From: Triatoma infestans
Taxonomy: Eukaryota; Arthropoda; Insecta; Hemiptera; Reduviidae
Assembly (NCBI GenBank): GCA_011037195.1
Contig: JAAEAF010005023.1
Coordinates: 1-64,000, forward strand
Direction of reading: 5' to 3'
DNA length: 64,000 nucleotides
Below are positions 11,591 to 22,930 of this stretch, piece by piece. The notes under the pieces were generated by a model. It had not been told where the DNA came from and ran no database searches. It saw only the letters and a program-made list of their open reading frames with translations. The translations under genes were made by a program, and so were the position numbers. Positions within the stretch are counted from its first letter, which is position 1. Each line of letters opens with the position of its first letter.

Positions 11591-13277
11591 ATGACTCACG
11601 CATCCCATATGCTGACGGCAATAATAAGCACACTGCAACTGCTGACGGCGGGGAATGTAGCTACCAGTTTACAGATAACAGATCTGACTCAGGGCCCGGG
11701 AATTCTAGCCGTGGCACTTAACCCAGTTTACGTCATAGACAGATACTATACTTTTATACACGTTACTGACGTACAATTAATAGATATTGAATTAGATAAA
11801 ATTTATTACATTATTGGCACTACCTATCAGCACAACCAGACAGCACAGATAAAATCACTCTTCAAATACTATCACTATCTTCGTAACAAACTAGACCATT
11901 TAACAGTTAATAAATCTCGGCCTAAACGCGGACTCATTAATGGCTTAGGCAAAGCCATATCATGGCTAACGGGAAACATGGACAGCGACGACAAGGAACG
12001 GTACGACAGAATTATAAACATCATAGAACGCAACAGTTTTCATCTCGAAAACAATCTCAAAAGCCAGATGGCAATAAACAAACGCGTAATTGAAGAATTT
12101 AATCACGACATACAAATTATACGAACTAACAATGACAAAATGACAACCTTCTTCTCCAACCCTATAATTAGCCAAGTTGAACTAAATCAGCAATTCAATT
12201 CGATCCTCTTGAACCTGGTCCTTATCGCCAACCATATTGACGACATGGAAAACTCTCTGGATTTCTGTAAATTAAACACCATACATTCTAGTATTTTCTC
12301 TCTTCAAGATATCGAGTCACTACAAAAGACCCACAATATAACTTTCATAACCGCAGACATCGAGGCACTTTGGCAATTAAGCAAGGTACACTGCTCAATA
12401 AAAACCTGGAATATCTACTACTTCATTAGCGTTCCCCTAAAAACCTCTTCCTTCGAAACGTACTTCCTCTTATCCTACCCTGTAGAAAAAGACAACCACC
12501 TTATGACAATGCACGTCCATCCACCTTTGGTCCTACACCTCCAAGATGAGTTATTTACAGCCACCTGTGAGGATATCAACGGTGCAATGTACTGCCACAA
12601 CAAGACCAGCGTCCAGGACGACTGTATCCGACAAATCATAACCAACATCAACCTCTCAGCCTGCAAGACAGTGTACACGTCAAGCGCACCATTTATTAAG
12701 TATATCTCCCTTATAGACCACTTCCTAACATTCAGGACCAACCTGATCGTGATAAGCAAGGACAACCGTAACGACACCATTTTTCTAACTAACACCAGCC
12801 TGGTAAAACTATCTAAGGACGAAACCCTACTGGACAGTAAAGCCAGTCCCGTATATAAAGACTCAAAAAGCATATTGACTTCTACACAAATATTCACTCA
12901 TACCAGCACGAACATATCCTTCGAGGATCTGCACAAAATCAACCTCAGAATGAAACCGCTGGAACACCTGGAAGAGATACCCTGTAGAAAAAGACTATGC
13001 TGTGGAGGGTTCCGCAACTATTTACTACTACATCATAATGGCGATAGCCCTCCTATTATTACTATGTTCCTCATATTTCTACTATGTCTATAGAAGGAAA
13101 CCGAATCCACAGCAAGGTGGAACTCAGCCACAAACCATCTGCAGCCAGCACCAACCACTGTCTACCCCGGACTCTCATGCCATTTGTCGCAGGAGCTCCA
13201 AACTTAAGGAGGGAGGAGTTATGACACATCTATGGAAAAGTACCAAGGCTGAGTCAGCAGAGGCTGATTTCATATAA
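11591..13277 (+). pseudogene. env: Env glycoprotein of copy 2 (frameshifted before TM)
   Basis: The ORF of 500 codons from ATG 11591 to 13093 has a hydrophobic start (signal-peptide-like), a furin-type site RPKR at residues 110-113 (11918-11929) and several N-x-S/T sites. After the cleavage site, GLINGLGKAISWLTG resembles the fusion-peptide region of errantivirus and baculovirus F-type envelopes. The last ~35 residues in this frame look wrong. The overlapping frame at 13002-13277 instead encodes a clear transmembrane helix (IIMAIALLLLLCSSYFYY) followed by a basic cytoplasmic tail. A one-base shift just upstream (about 12975-12995) therefore detaches the membrane anchor. Homology is to the F-like envelope acquired by errantiviruses. 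Confidence 0.8.
13205..13216 (+). other. Polypurine tract
   Basis: The purine run AAGGAGGGAGG stands immediately before the 3' LTR start AGTTATG. It is the expected primer for plus-strand synthesis and fixes the LTR start at 13217. Confidence 0.8.
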
Positions 13278-13444
13278 ATACAGCCACCGACCAGCAGACA
13301 GTCAGTTCTCAGCTCACCTCCAGACCGTTCACATCTAATTTCATATAAATATAGTAAATTGTGTATTGTGTAAAATTAATATTATTATTGTACTTGTTAA
13401 TAAATCTTTTTAAAAAGAGGCTTCCGGGTTCTTGTAACATAACT
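13217..13444 (+). repeat. 3' LTR of errantivirus-like copy 2
   Basis: Its 228 bp share both ends and the TATA-like U3 block with the LTR at 6725. The middle is different and about 30 bp shorter. The end CATAACT is followed by a fold-back repeat that is cut at this point. Confidence 0.85.
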
Positions 13445-13762
13445 TCCACGTCCGAGCAAATTCACCAAGTTCGTGTAGAGAGTTCAGTTAAACGTAATAT
13501 TTCTGTTACACTCACACTTGTTGGTTGTATATATATGTGGAGAGGTTATAAGGTTATGTTACTGCCCCATACACACACACACATAGTAACATAACCTTAT
13601 AACCTCACCACATATATACAACCAACAAATGTGACTGTAACAGAAACATTACGTTGAAGTGAACTCACTGCACGAACTTGCTGAATTTGTTCTGACAATA
13701 GATGAAAATCCGAAACCGGTCAGAAACAATATAAATATCCATGCTACGATGGATAAATACCA
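13445..13762. repeat. Truncated fold-back repeat with decayed hammerhead-like core
   Basis: Two arms of about 110 bp (13455-13565 and 13588-13695) are near-perfect inverted repeats around a (CA)n centre. The right side continues with CTGACAA...GAAACCGGTC (13692-13722), then sequence matching the outer arm of the element at 55010-55257. The matching left outer arm is missing because the LTR ends here. The core differs from the ribozyme consensus CTGANGA (CTGACAA), so it is probably inactive. Confidence 0.7.
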
Positions 13763-14119
13763 AATGTTAACCACCATTGCGGATCCATCCGCATATTCAA
13801 CAATAATTATGTTTGTTACAATATAGGCCTAATATTTATAAGACACAATAGAGAGGAACTTAGATAATGACTAAGTAATAGGTATAACTAATAGTTAATG
13901 TGTATGGTCAACATAATTCAAAAAGCGTATCTCAAAATGTGGACAGCAAAGCTCAAAAACAAAACATTGCAGAAAGTTCAAACTTGATATTCCGTTTGGG
14001 TATCACCATGGGTTGCATGCTGGCGGAATTGTAGACCGTTTAGCCGCAGGAGCCCTAATAAGGTAATCTTGCGTTTCCAGGGGGCACTACTAGAAAGCGA
14101 TCTACATCACCCTACTAGG
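13763..14119. other. No recognised feature
   Basis: There is no open frame of note. Around 13921-14000, words such as 'tcaaaaac' and 'gcagaaagttcaaactt' recall the interspersed CTGGTGTG repeat family of this window, so an eroded copy may lie here. Confidence 0.3.
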
Positions 14120-14275
14120 TGAATTCGATTTGGAATCGAGGGTAACGAAAGAGCGGATCAGTTGGCAAAAGAAGGATGCTTAATGGATCAGCCCGTCGGA
14201 CTTGTGCCGTACAGGATTATATGGTCCCTGGTCAACAGCACCATAGTAGTAGAAGTGAAATGTCAAATGTGGGCG
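14120..14275 (+). pseudogene. RNase H end of a non-LTR retrotransposon (fragment)
   Basis: A short open segment on + reads GIEGNERADQLAKEG (from 14132), the signature C-terminal motif of retrotransposon RNase H domains (the Asp in ERAD is catalytic). Only about 50 codons are left and no RT is adjacent. The clade cannot be told. Confidence 0.7.
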
Positions 14276-14943
14276 TGGTCAAATGATAATTTCTGATTGG
14301 CCTAACATATACTCACCCATATATCACACCTTTTCTTCTACACTGTAATTGGCTAATTATTTCTATGAAAAATCTAGTTTAGAATTTATTTACTAATTTT
14401 CCCTCCGTAGGTATTTCATAATTATTTAATTACGCAATAAAAAGATGCAAAAAATCAAGTTAATTTTAATATATTATTTACTGTTTTACATAATATCAAG
14501 ACTTTTTTGTTTTGTTTTTACAAATTCGGAAGACCTCAAAACTCGTATTTCTGTTGAAAATTCTCAATAATTAAAATCTGAACACGATCGCAATATATAC
14601 TTCCTCTTAATAACAAACACTGACGAAGCAAAATTATTAATTAAAGGACATACAATATCAAATATTATTATTATTTATATGAAATAAAAAAGAAATAATA
14701 AATAAACAAATATTGATAAATTTAGAAAGGATTAAGTTAAGTATATTCACCAATTTTATCTCATTCTTTTTAATAACAGATTAATGAACAGATAATGGGG
14801 AATAATAAAGGGATGACAAAAGAAAAGGTGGGGGTTGTTGGTTTTTTTAATACAAAAAAAAAAAGCAAAAAAAGATAAGAAATATTATACAAGTTTTAAT
14901 AATAATGTAATAATACTTTAATGTCTTATTTACCTGCCTGACC
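14276..14943. promoter_or_regulatory. Upstream region of the transporter gene
   Basis: This is AT-rich sequence before the ATG at 14944. It presumably holds promoter and 5'UTR sequence, but no TATA box or initiator could be assigned with confidence. The start codon context GACCATGG is favourable for translation. Confidence 0.3.
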
Positions 14944-15013
14944 ATGGACAGTAAAGAACTGGTGGCAGTGGAACGTAATTCCAAGACCAGACTTTATTTT
15001 GCAGTTGCTATTG
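14944..15013 (+). CDS. Transporter exon 1
   Basis: This exon encodes 23 residues (MDSKELVAVERNSKTRLYFA...) plus one base, and ends ATTG|GTAAGT, a consensus donor, phase 1. It is the cytosolic N-terminus and the start of helix 1. The paralogue exon at 50245-50314 has the same length and phase. Confidence 0.85.
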
Positions 15014-18000
15014 GTAAGTAATTAGTTTATAGCAATTAATTTTTAGAATGTGCTTATATTTAATCAATTTTTTAAGCCCCCTACTGTGAAGTCGTGAATT
15101 AAATCTAAATTTCCATTCTATGACCTTTTTTTTTTACTGCTAAGTACACATGCTATCTTAACAAGCTGGTATCTAATATTGTAGCCCAGAAGATAGTGCT
15201 TTTATCAATCCTTCAAATAACATTGCAATCTAACATCCAAAGCTTCCGTTAAATCAATTTTTAACAGAAATATAATTAAAATAAATGCGATAGGATTTAA
15301 AAAACTTTGTGTACTAATTTATGAGCTAAAAATGAGTCTATTCTGGAAAAGTAGTCGCAAATCTGATTAATGGATTTTCATCAAAAATTGCAATTCTATA
15401 GTCATACAACTAGAATAAACCGTAAACATATTATGCAATTATTATGAGATGGCACATTAGAACCATGATGCAATCCCCCCCCCCCCACGGTACTCCCAGA
15501 ACCACTAAAAATCAATTGCCCCTGGAAAAAATTATTTAAAATGTGTGTTACGCCTATGGGCGTGTATTCAAAGCTAGAATGTCAAGTTCAAAGATCTTTG
15601 AAAGCGTCTTTGAGAAAATCGCAAAAAACAGCGAAAAAGAACAATTTTCAGTAAAGCTGCTCTTCCGGTTTAAATTCGAACTCCACGATTGCATGCATAA
15701 AACGAATATGAATTTCGTTACTCCCTGCGAATTTTCATTTTTTTTTGTATGTTCAGACATTTTACTTTTTCTTACTCCTAAAATGAGGGGGGAATATTGC
15801 AATCGTGTTAGATTTTCGAAATTAAGTTTTCATCGGGTATGCATGTTTTGGGGTCGCCTGAATACAAAAAAAAAAATCTGGTGTCAAACACTCACACAAC
15901 TTTCTCTTACTCCAGTTCTCAAATTGACAAATCTTATAGTTTGTGTATAAAATTTAATGAAATTCGTCGAAAACTGTTCAGTAAAAGTGCACTTCCGGTT
16001 TACTAATTTCCTTGAAACTCGGAATCTAGGTCATCTATTTATTTCTAATTAATTTTCTTTAGATGATAGAATTGTATAATCAACTATAATAGAACTTTAG
16101 AAAAAACATGACCCCACTCCTCTCCTAAAAGTGCCCTTAAATGAATTTTCCCAAAGAAATATTTCAAATAAAAGTTGTAGCTCTTTGTATGTGAAGTTGA
16201 TATATCAATTTTCAAGAAAATCGTCGGAGCCATTTTTGAGAAAATCGCAAAAAAGTAAAAAAGCCAACTAGTAAAGTGGTACTTCCGGTTGAGGAATTTT
16301 GACAGATAATGTACTGTCTGATTCCATGGTGATACCTAAACGGGAATACTAAGTTTCAATTTTCTACGGTTTTATATGCTGTTCACACACATATATATAT
16401 ATACATATATACACACACAAAGACCATTTGCTAAAAACCACTTTTTTGGACTCAGGGGACCTCAAAACGGATATTTCCGGTGAAAATTCGATATCGAAAA
16501 TTTGACACGCTTACAATACTTCCTCTTACTAGGAATAAGAGAAAGTAAAAAAAAGTGTATCTACCGAATTGTCCGTATTGTATGTACGTATGTGTGTTTT
16601 AACAGAATATTTCAAAAACGAAAAATGGAAGCTGAAATGTGGTATTCTATTGAGGCATTACAACCACCGTATCAGACACCAAGATTTCGGGTGAAATCCA
16701 TTAACCGGAAGTGCGTCTTTACTGAATGGTTTTTTTTTTCCAGTTTTTCGTAATTTTTTCAAAAACGGTTCCAACGATTTTATTTAAACAGCGTATACTA
16801 TCTATATATATATATATCTATCACTTTTATTTGAAACATTTTTCTCCAAGAATATTGATTTTTTTTTTGGGGTGTTCTGTGGGGGGGAACAGTAGCGCTA
16901 TACTTTCCTCTGAAGTACTACTTCAGTATAATATATAGTTTTTACCATCCACGTAATATTAATACAGATTGCAAGTATTCATAGAATTCGATTTATCGCA
17001 AGTACGATTTTACCGAATAGGTTTTTGAGTTGGGTGGTGGGGGGTGGAATTTTCTCAAAAACAGTTACAACGATTTTCTTTAAACTTGGTACGCTTGCTA
17101 TATAGATGGAAACGTATCAATATTATTTGACAAATTTTCCTGAATAAATATGTTTATCAGTTAGTTTAAATTTACATTTGCACAAGCTTTCTTAGCTTTG
17201 ACACAGAGCGCGGTTTCACATAAAGCCGCTCAGGTGTACAAGTAAAATCACAACCACCAATTTTATGGTTAGCCGAATTTTAAACATTGAACTTTGCGAT
17301 TTTGAAGGAAATCTCTCATTTAGTTTGTATTAATTACAGTATAAAAGGTCGTGTGAGTGATTTTTTCAATCCGATCTTTACTTCCCCTTATTATATTCAG
17401 AGATCGGGGTTGGAAAATTCCGTTTCCAAAATTAGACATGATCGTTATATTTTCCCCTATAGCAATAGAAGAAAGTAAAAATTCCTTACTACTTCAGATA
17501 TCAGAAAAAAAAAGGAAACTTTAATTTAAAATTTTTCCATCATAAATCAAAATCTAATTAAAAGCAATATAGATATACTGCGCTTTTCTACTTATTGTTT
17601 TCCTTTTCAAGCGCTGTATTATCTTAATTATTTATTATTATTATTACATGTTATCGTAAATATTGTTTATTTTAAACAATAACAACTTTCTATACATTTT
17701 AATGATGTAATTCTCTTAATCTTTAATTCAGAATAATGGGAATAACGAATAGAATTCATAAAATCAAATTTTCCTTCCTAAATGATTAGTACTTTTTACA
17801 AACAAAAAGTTTAATATTATTCAATGAAAAATGAAATATTTTTAAGTCAATGAAAAGTTTGTAAGTGTTGGTTAGGAATAAAATAATTCAACAAGAGATC
17901 TTTGACTAAATTACATATAAATCCATGCACAGATAACTTCAAGAAAAGATTATTTGGTGACAAAACTTGACGAGACAAAAATCCACTGAACATATTAGGG

Positions 18001-21000
18001 CAAGGTGAAAAGTTCTCGGCCTAGCCCATAGATGATGACATTGCTACAAATGGAATTACTGTTTTAGTTATGCTGGCACACTTGTTGCAAAAGTAAATAC
18101 CATATGTGAATTTGATCAAACAAATAGTTTGTTTTGTATACGGCTGTTTTAAAGTAAACGTGTTGTGTGTTTTTTGACAAAATGAATTAATCTTGAATAT
18201 CGAGAAAATATCGAGAAGATACACAATATGGTCCTAGATGATCGACGATTAAAGGTGTATGAGATTCAGCTCAGCTAAGGCTATAGACATCTCAGAAGAA
18301 AGGGTACGGCACATTTTACACGAAGAACTCAATATGAGAAAGCTTTGTGCAAGATGGGTGCCGCATTTGTTAAATGCTGATCACAAACAAAAATGAGGAA
18401 TCGAGTTTCTCAGCAATGTTTGTGCCGTTTTAAGAAGAATTCAACCGATTTTTTGCGCCGATTTGTTACGATGGATGAAACCTGGGTTTTGCACTTTACA
18501 CCTGAATCAAAACAACAGTCCAAGCAGTGGATAGAAGCCGGTGGCTTTGCACCGAAGAAAAGAAAATTGCATCGGCTGGAAAGATTATGGCTAATGTTTT
18601 TTGGGATTCCAAAGGGATTCTTTTAATTAACTACCGGCCAAAAGGTGAAACAATTAATGGCGAATATTACTCACATCTTCTTGACCAGCTAGATGATAAG
18701 ATTAGAGAGAAAAGCCCTGGTTTGCAAAAGAAAAACATCCTCTTTCACAAGGACAATGCACCCGCCCACAAAGGCGCTTTGGCAATGGGAAAATTGAGGG
18801 ATGGATTTGAAGTGCGAATTGGTGGAACATCCTCCCTATTTCGCTCCATCTGACTTTCATCTTTTCCCAAACCTTAAGAAATTTGTGGCTGGAAAACATT
18901 TTAGATCAAATGAAGAGGTGATAGCAGCGGTAGATGGATATTTTGAAGACCGTCCAGAATCGCATTTCAAGAACGGAATCCAGTTATTGGAGAAACGTTG
19001 GACAAAGTGTATTGAAGCAAAGTGCATTTTTAAAATTAAAAAAAACTCATTTTCACTACTAGGCCGAGAACTTTTCACCTTGCCACGTATGTTAAAAAGT
19101 CTAAGCGATAAAATGTCCGCCTCCAGTTTTTTTGGGTGATTTTTCTTATATTTAATTTTGAAACAAATTCAGTTTCACCAGATTTTGGGAGTTGGAGGGA
19201 GAATATATTAATCTGATCTGTGACAATATATTAATTACTTTCTCTTACTCCTAGTAAGTGCAAGTATTGTAATCGTAGCAAATTTTCGATAACGAATTTT
19301 CATCGGAATTACACGTTTTGAGGTTCACTGCAGTCCAAAAAAGTGGTTTTTAGAAGATGGTGTGTGCGTGTGTGTGAACAGACAGCTCAAAAACGAAATA
19401 TCGCAGGAAGTTCAAACTTGATTGTTTATTCACTTTTTTTTGCGATTTTCTCGAGGTGCAACGACTTTTTTTAAACTTAGTACATCAACTGCACATACAA
19501 AGATCTACAACTTTTAATTGAAACATTTCTGTGGGAAAATGCATTTCAGGGAACTTTTGGGGGACGGGTGGGGTTACGTTTTCGCCTAAAGTACTATTTC
19601 ATTACTTTCCTCAAAGTGCTAAAACATTTTTTTTTTTTGGTTTCCAAGGGTTTCCAAAACATGTACTTCCGGTGAAAACCGAATTTCGAAGATCTGGCCC
19701 GATCGCTAGGACTAAGAGAAAGTAAAAAAAAAAAAATCAAAATGGGCTCTGCAAGGCTTCAAATCAGTATTATTTAGATTCTAACTAATACGAAAGTTTA
19801 GACTATTCTGAATGTTGTTAAGTAAGATTGATTTACATTAATTGATTTTTTTTGCTTATAAAGATATTTTATTTTAATTGCAGCAAATCTACTATACGTT
19901 GCTGGTGGTTGTGTTATGGCATGGAGTTCCCCAACAATACCAAAATTATCAAACCATCTAACTCAAGATGAAGCATCATGGATTGGATCTTTATACTCAT
20001 TTGGTGCAGCATTTGGTCCAATAATTACGGCCGTTTGTTTAGACAATATTGGACGTAAAGGAACATTATACGTTTTGGCTGGATGTTATCTTATTTCATG
20101 GATTATATTAGCTATATCTACTAATATATATGTACTATATGTGGGAAGAATAATAGGTGGATTTGGGGTGGGTGGAACGTTTAGCAGTAGCCAAGTGTTC
20201 ATTGCAGAGATTGCTGATGTAAGTCAATTTTTTTTTTTTAAATTTAAGGCGCGTCAACATCTAGGTCATTGGCGCCCGGACCCTTCTCAGTGCACTGCCG
20301 GCCTCCGGACAGTGTTCTCTCGTTACAGACAACACTGTCCATCACCGGACAGTGAGCTGTAGAGGCTCCTAGGAAGAAAAAAATCTAAGGGTAGCGTAGC
20401 ACAGCTGGTCTCGAACCCAGGTCCTCTGCGTGAGAGTCCAGTACACTAACCACTTAGCTATTCCCTTCCCTTCCCATCTTTAAGTGGAAGTGCTTGTATT
20501 TGTATAGTCAAATTTTGATGTACTTATTTCCTTTTATACTATAATATTGTTATAAGATGTGGACATTGCCCCTCTCCACTCCCGTTATCAATCGCATTAT
20601 CTTCATTAAAAGTCTGTTTCTAGAACAGATAAATAAAGAATCGAATCAGCTTAAAATTTAAATAAACAAACCTTTAAATGAAAAAATTCCATGACCTATT
20701 TATTGCGTACAACCGATTTACTTCCGGTTTAATACGATTTCCTTCAATCTTGGAATTCTAGCAATGTATTTAATGTACCTTAATCATACATAGGACGTAT
20801 TACAGTAACTCGGATTGAAATGACACATTCACTAACTTGCAGGCTCCTTTGAACTTCAAATTTATCCTTTTTTTGATAAATATTTTGTTCATACAATCAT
20901 ACAAAAACACATCAATTTTGAAAATTTGAACTATCACAATACTGTGAACACTTCACACTAGTGTGAACACTTCACACTACTGTGAACACTTCACATTACT

Positions 21001-22887
21001 GTGAATACACAAATGTTACTTGACAAAACATTTAAATAATTAGTAATAGGCTTTAGTTGTATTTAATCAATTTAATTTTATTCATAAAAACTCAAGCAAT
21101 TCTATGCCACAGTATTCCTGGACATCTCGCACGCTTTGACAGGGCATGGCCCTAAGGGCTCCTGTGGAAACTTAGGACTATTCTACTTGGCACATATTAT
21201 CTTATCCTCCCTTCCTATCTCTCCGAACACTTCTCCCAATCCTCTATCTATCCTATCCTTGCTGGAGGACCACAAGGTAGGGTCTTAGCTCCTCTCCTCT
21301 ACACAATCTACACAGCCGACTTACCTTCTAATCTCAACCCTCCATCTACACTTTTGGCAAATTTTCTCTACTCATGCTGATCCTGTAACTACTGTCCGCC
21401 AACTACAATCTCATCTTCACTCACTACAACCCTGGCTACAAAAATGGCGCCTAAAACATAACCCAACAAAATCTAAATACATGATCTTTATACTTGAACG
21501 AACAACTCTTGGACCTGTCTTCTTGTACAACACTCCTATCCTGCCAGCCGACTATGTGCGGCAGTACCTTGAACTATACCTAGACCAAAGACTAACTTGG
21601 AACTCCCACACAAGACTTAAACGTTTTGAGCTAAACAAACGATACAAACTTCTAGCTAGACTAATGGACAAACGCTCAAAACTAATACCGCAGAGTAAAC
21701 GACGATTATATACTTCTCTACTTGCACCAATATGGACTTACGGTCTTGAGTTTACGGTATGGCTAAAAGATCTAACATCAACAGACTGCTAACTCAAATC
21801 TATCATCTATCAATTTAAAATACTCCGCCGCTTATTAAACGCTCCCTCAATCAAAACTAATCCAAGCAATCATATTATACCCACAGATCTCAACATTCCA
21901 TTCATCTCTGAACTTGCCAAAACTCGCTACAATAAATTTCATCAAAACTTAACATCACACCCTAACCTCTTCTCAACAACAAACCTCCAAGACGGCTAGG
22001 GCGCCGTTAGTACCGCGACCAACTGATTGACTAGTGGCGTCCATCGCTGGATGACCGCCATTCACGACTGTCACGCCACATATATGTATATACATACACC
22101 TGTTTTATTTATTGTACCATTTCGTGCAGTTGTAAATGTTCAATAAAAAAGTTATAAAAAAAAAACTTATTCAGTGATATTTAGGAAATTTGTAAATTTA
22201 TTATACAAGCAAATTAATACTTCATAGTAAGCGAAGCGGAAACTAGAATTTCAGCAATATATTATTGCATTAGAATTGATTAAAGAATCTGGTGTAAAAC
22301 ATGAGTTACTCAAACTCGTCAGTAACCCCTAAAAAGTTAACAATTACAAGCGATAGGTTTATTCTGAGCAGTTGGTATTCCTAGTTTAAAGGAAATCTTT
22401 TCAGTCGTTTTCATGAAAATGCCAAAAAACTCATTCTTTTGTTAAGTCGCACTTCCGGTTAATCGACTTTCTTCAAATCTGGAATTCTAGCAATTATTCT
22501 AATGTATATTAATGTTATTTAGATGAAAGAACCATAAATTCTACTGAAGTGGTAGTTTTGAGGAAGCTTAACACTACTCCCCTTGCCCCCAGAATCCATT
22601 CAAAATTCAAATTTCTCTGGGCAAATGTTTCAATTAAAAGTGATAATTATTTAGGTATATAGATAGTATACGAGGTTTAAAGCAAACTTCGTTGGAACCG
22701 TTTTGAAGAAAATCGCAAAAAAACTGAAAATGCCAGACACTAAAGTCGTACTTCCGGTTAATAGAATTTGACACCAAAACATTCGTGTTGCAGTTGGTGG
22801 TATTTAAACGAAATGTCAAGTTTGAGCTTCCTGCGATTATTCATTTTTTTTTTTTTTTTTTTTAATATTCACATATTTACACATCAA

Positions 22888-22930
<43 letters not shown>

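Larger units (their letters stand above)
6725..13444 (+). mobile_element. Errantivirus-like Ty3/gypsy element with env (copy 2)
   Basis: The order is 5' LTR 6725-6982, primer-binding site 6982-6999, gag 7247-7938, pol 7926-11430, env 11591-13277, polypurine tract and 3' LTR 13217-13444, 6,720 bp in all. LTR ends AGTTATG...CATAACT and an env gene with a dibasic cleavage site are typical of the gypsy/17.6/ZAM group (Errantivirus, Metaviridae) of insects. All three genes carry at least one lesion, so this is a fossil copy. The two LTRs differ by many substitutions and about 30 bp in length, and no target duplication is seen (TCAA on the left, TCCA on the right). This suggests the two ends may not come from one simple insertion. 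Confidence 0.85.

Noticed and set aside
11966..12897. Minus-strand frames inside env
   Set aside because: Shadows of the plus-strand env frame.
15543..15950. 135-codon ORF
   Set aside because: It lies wholly within CTGGTGTG-family repeat sequence found many times in non-coding form.
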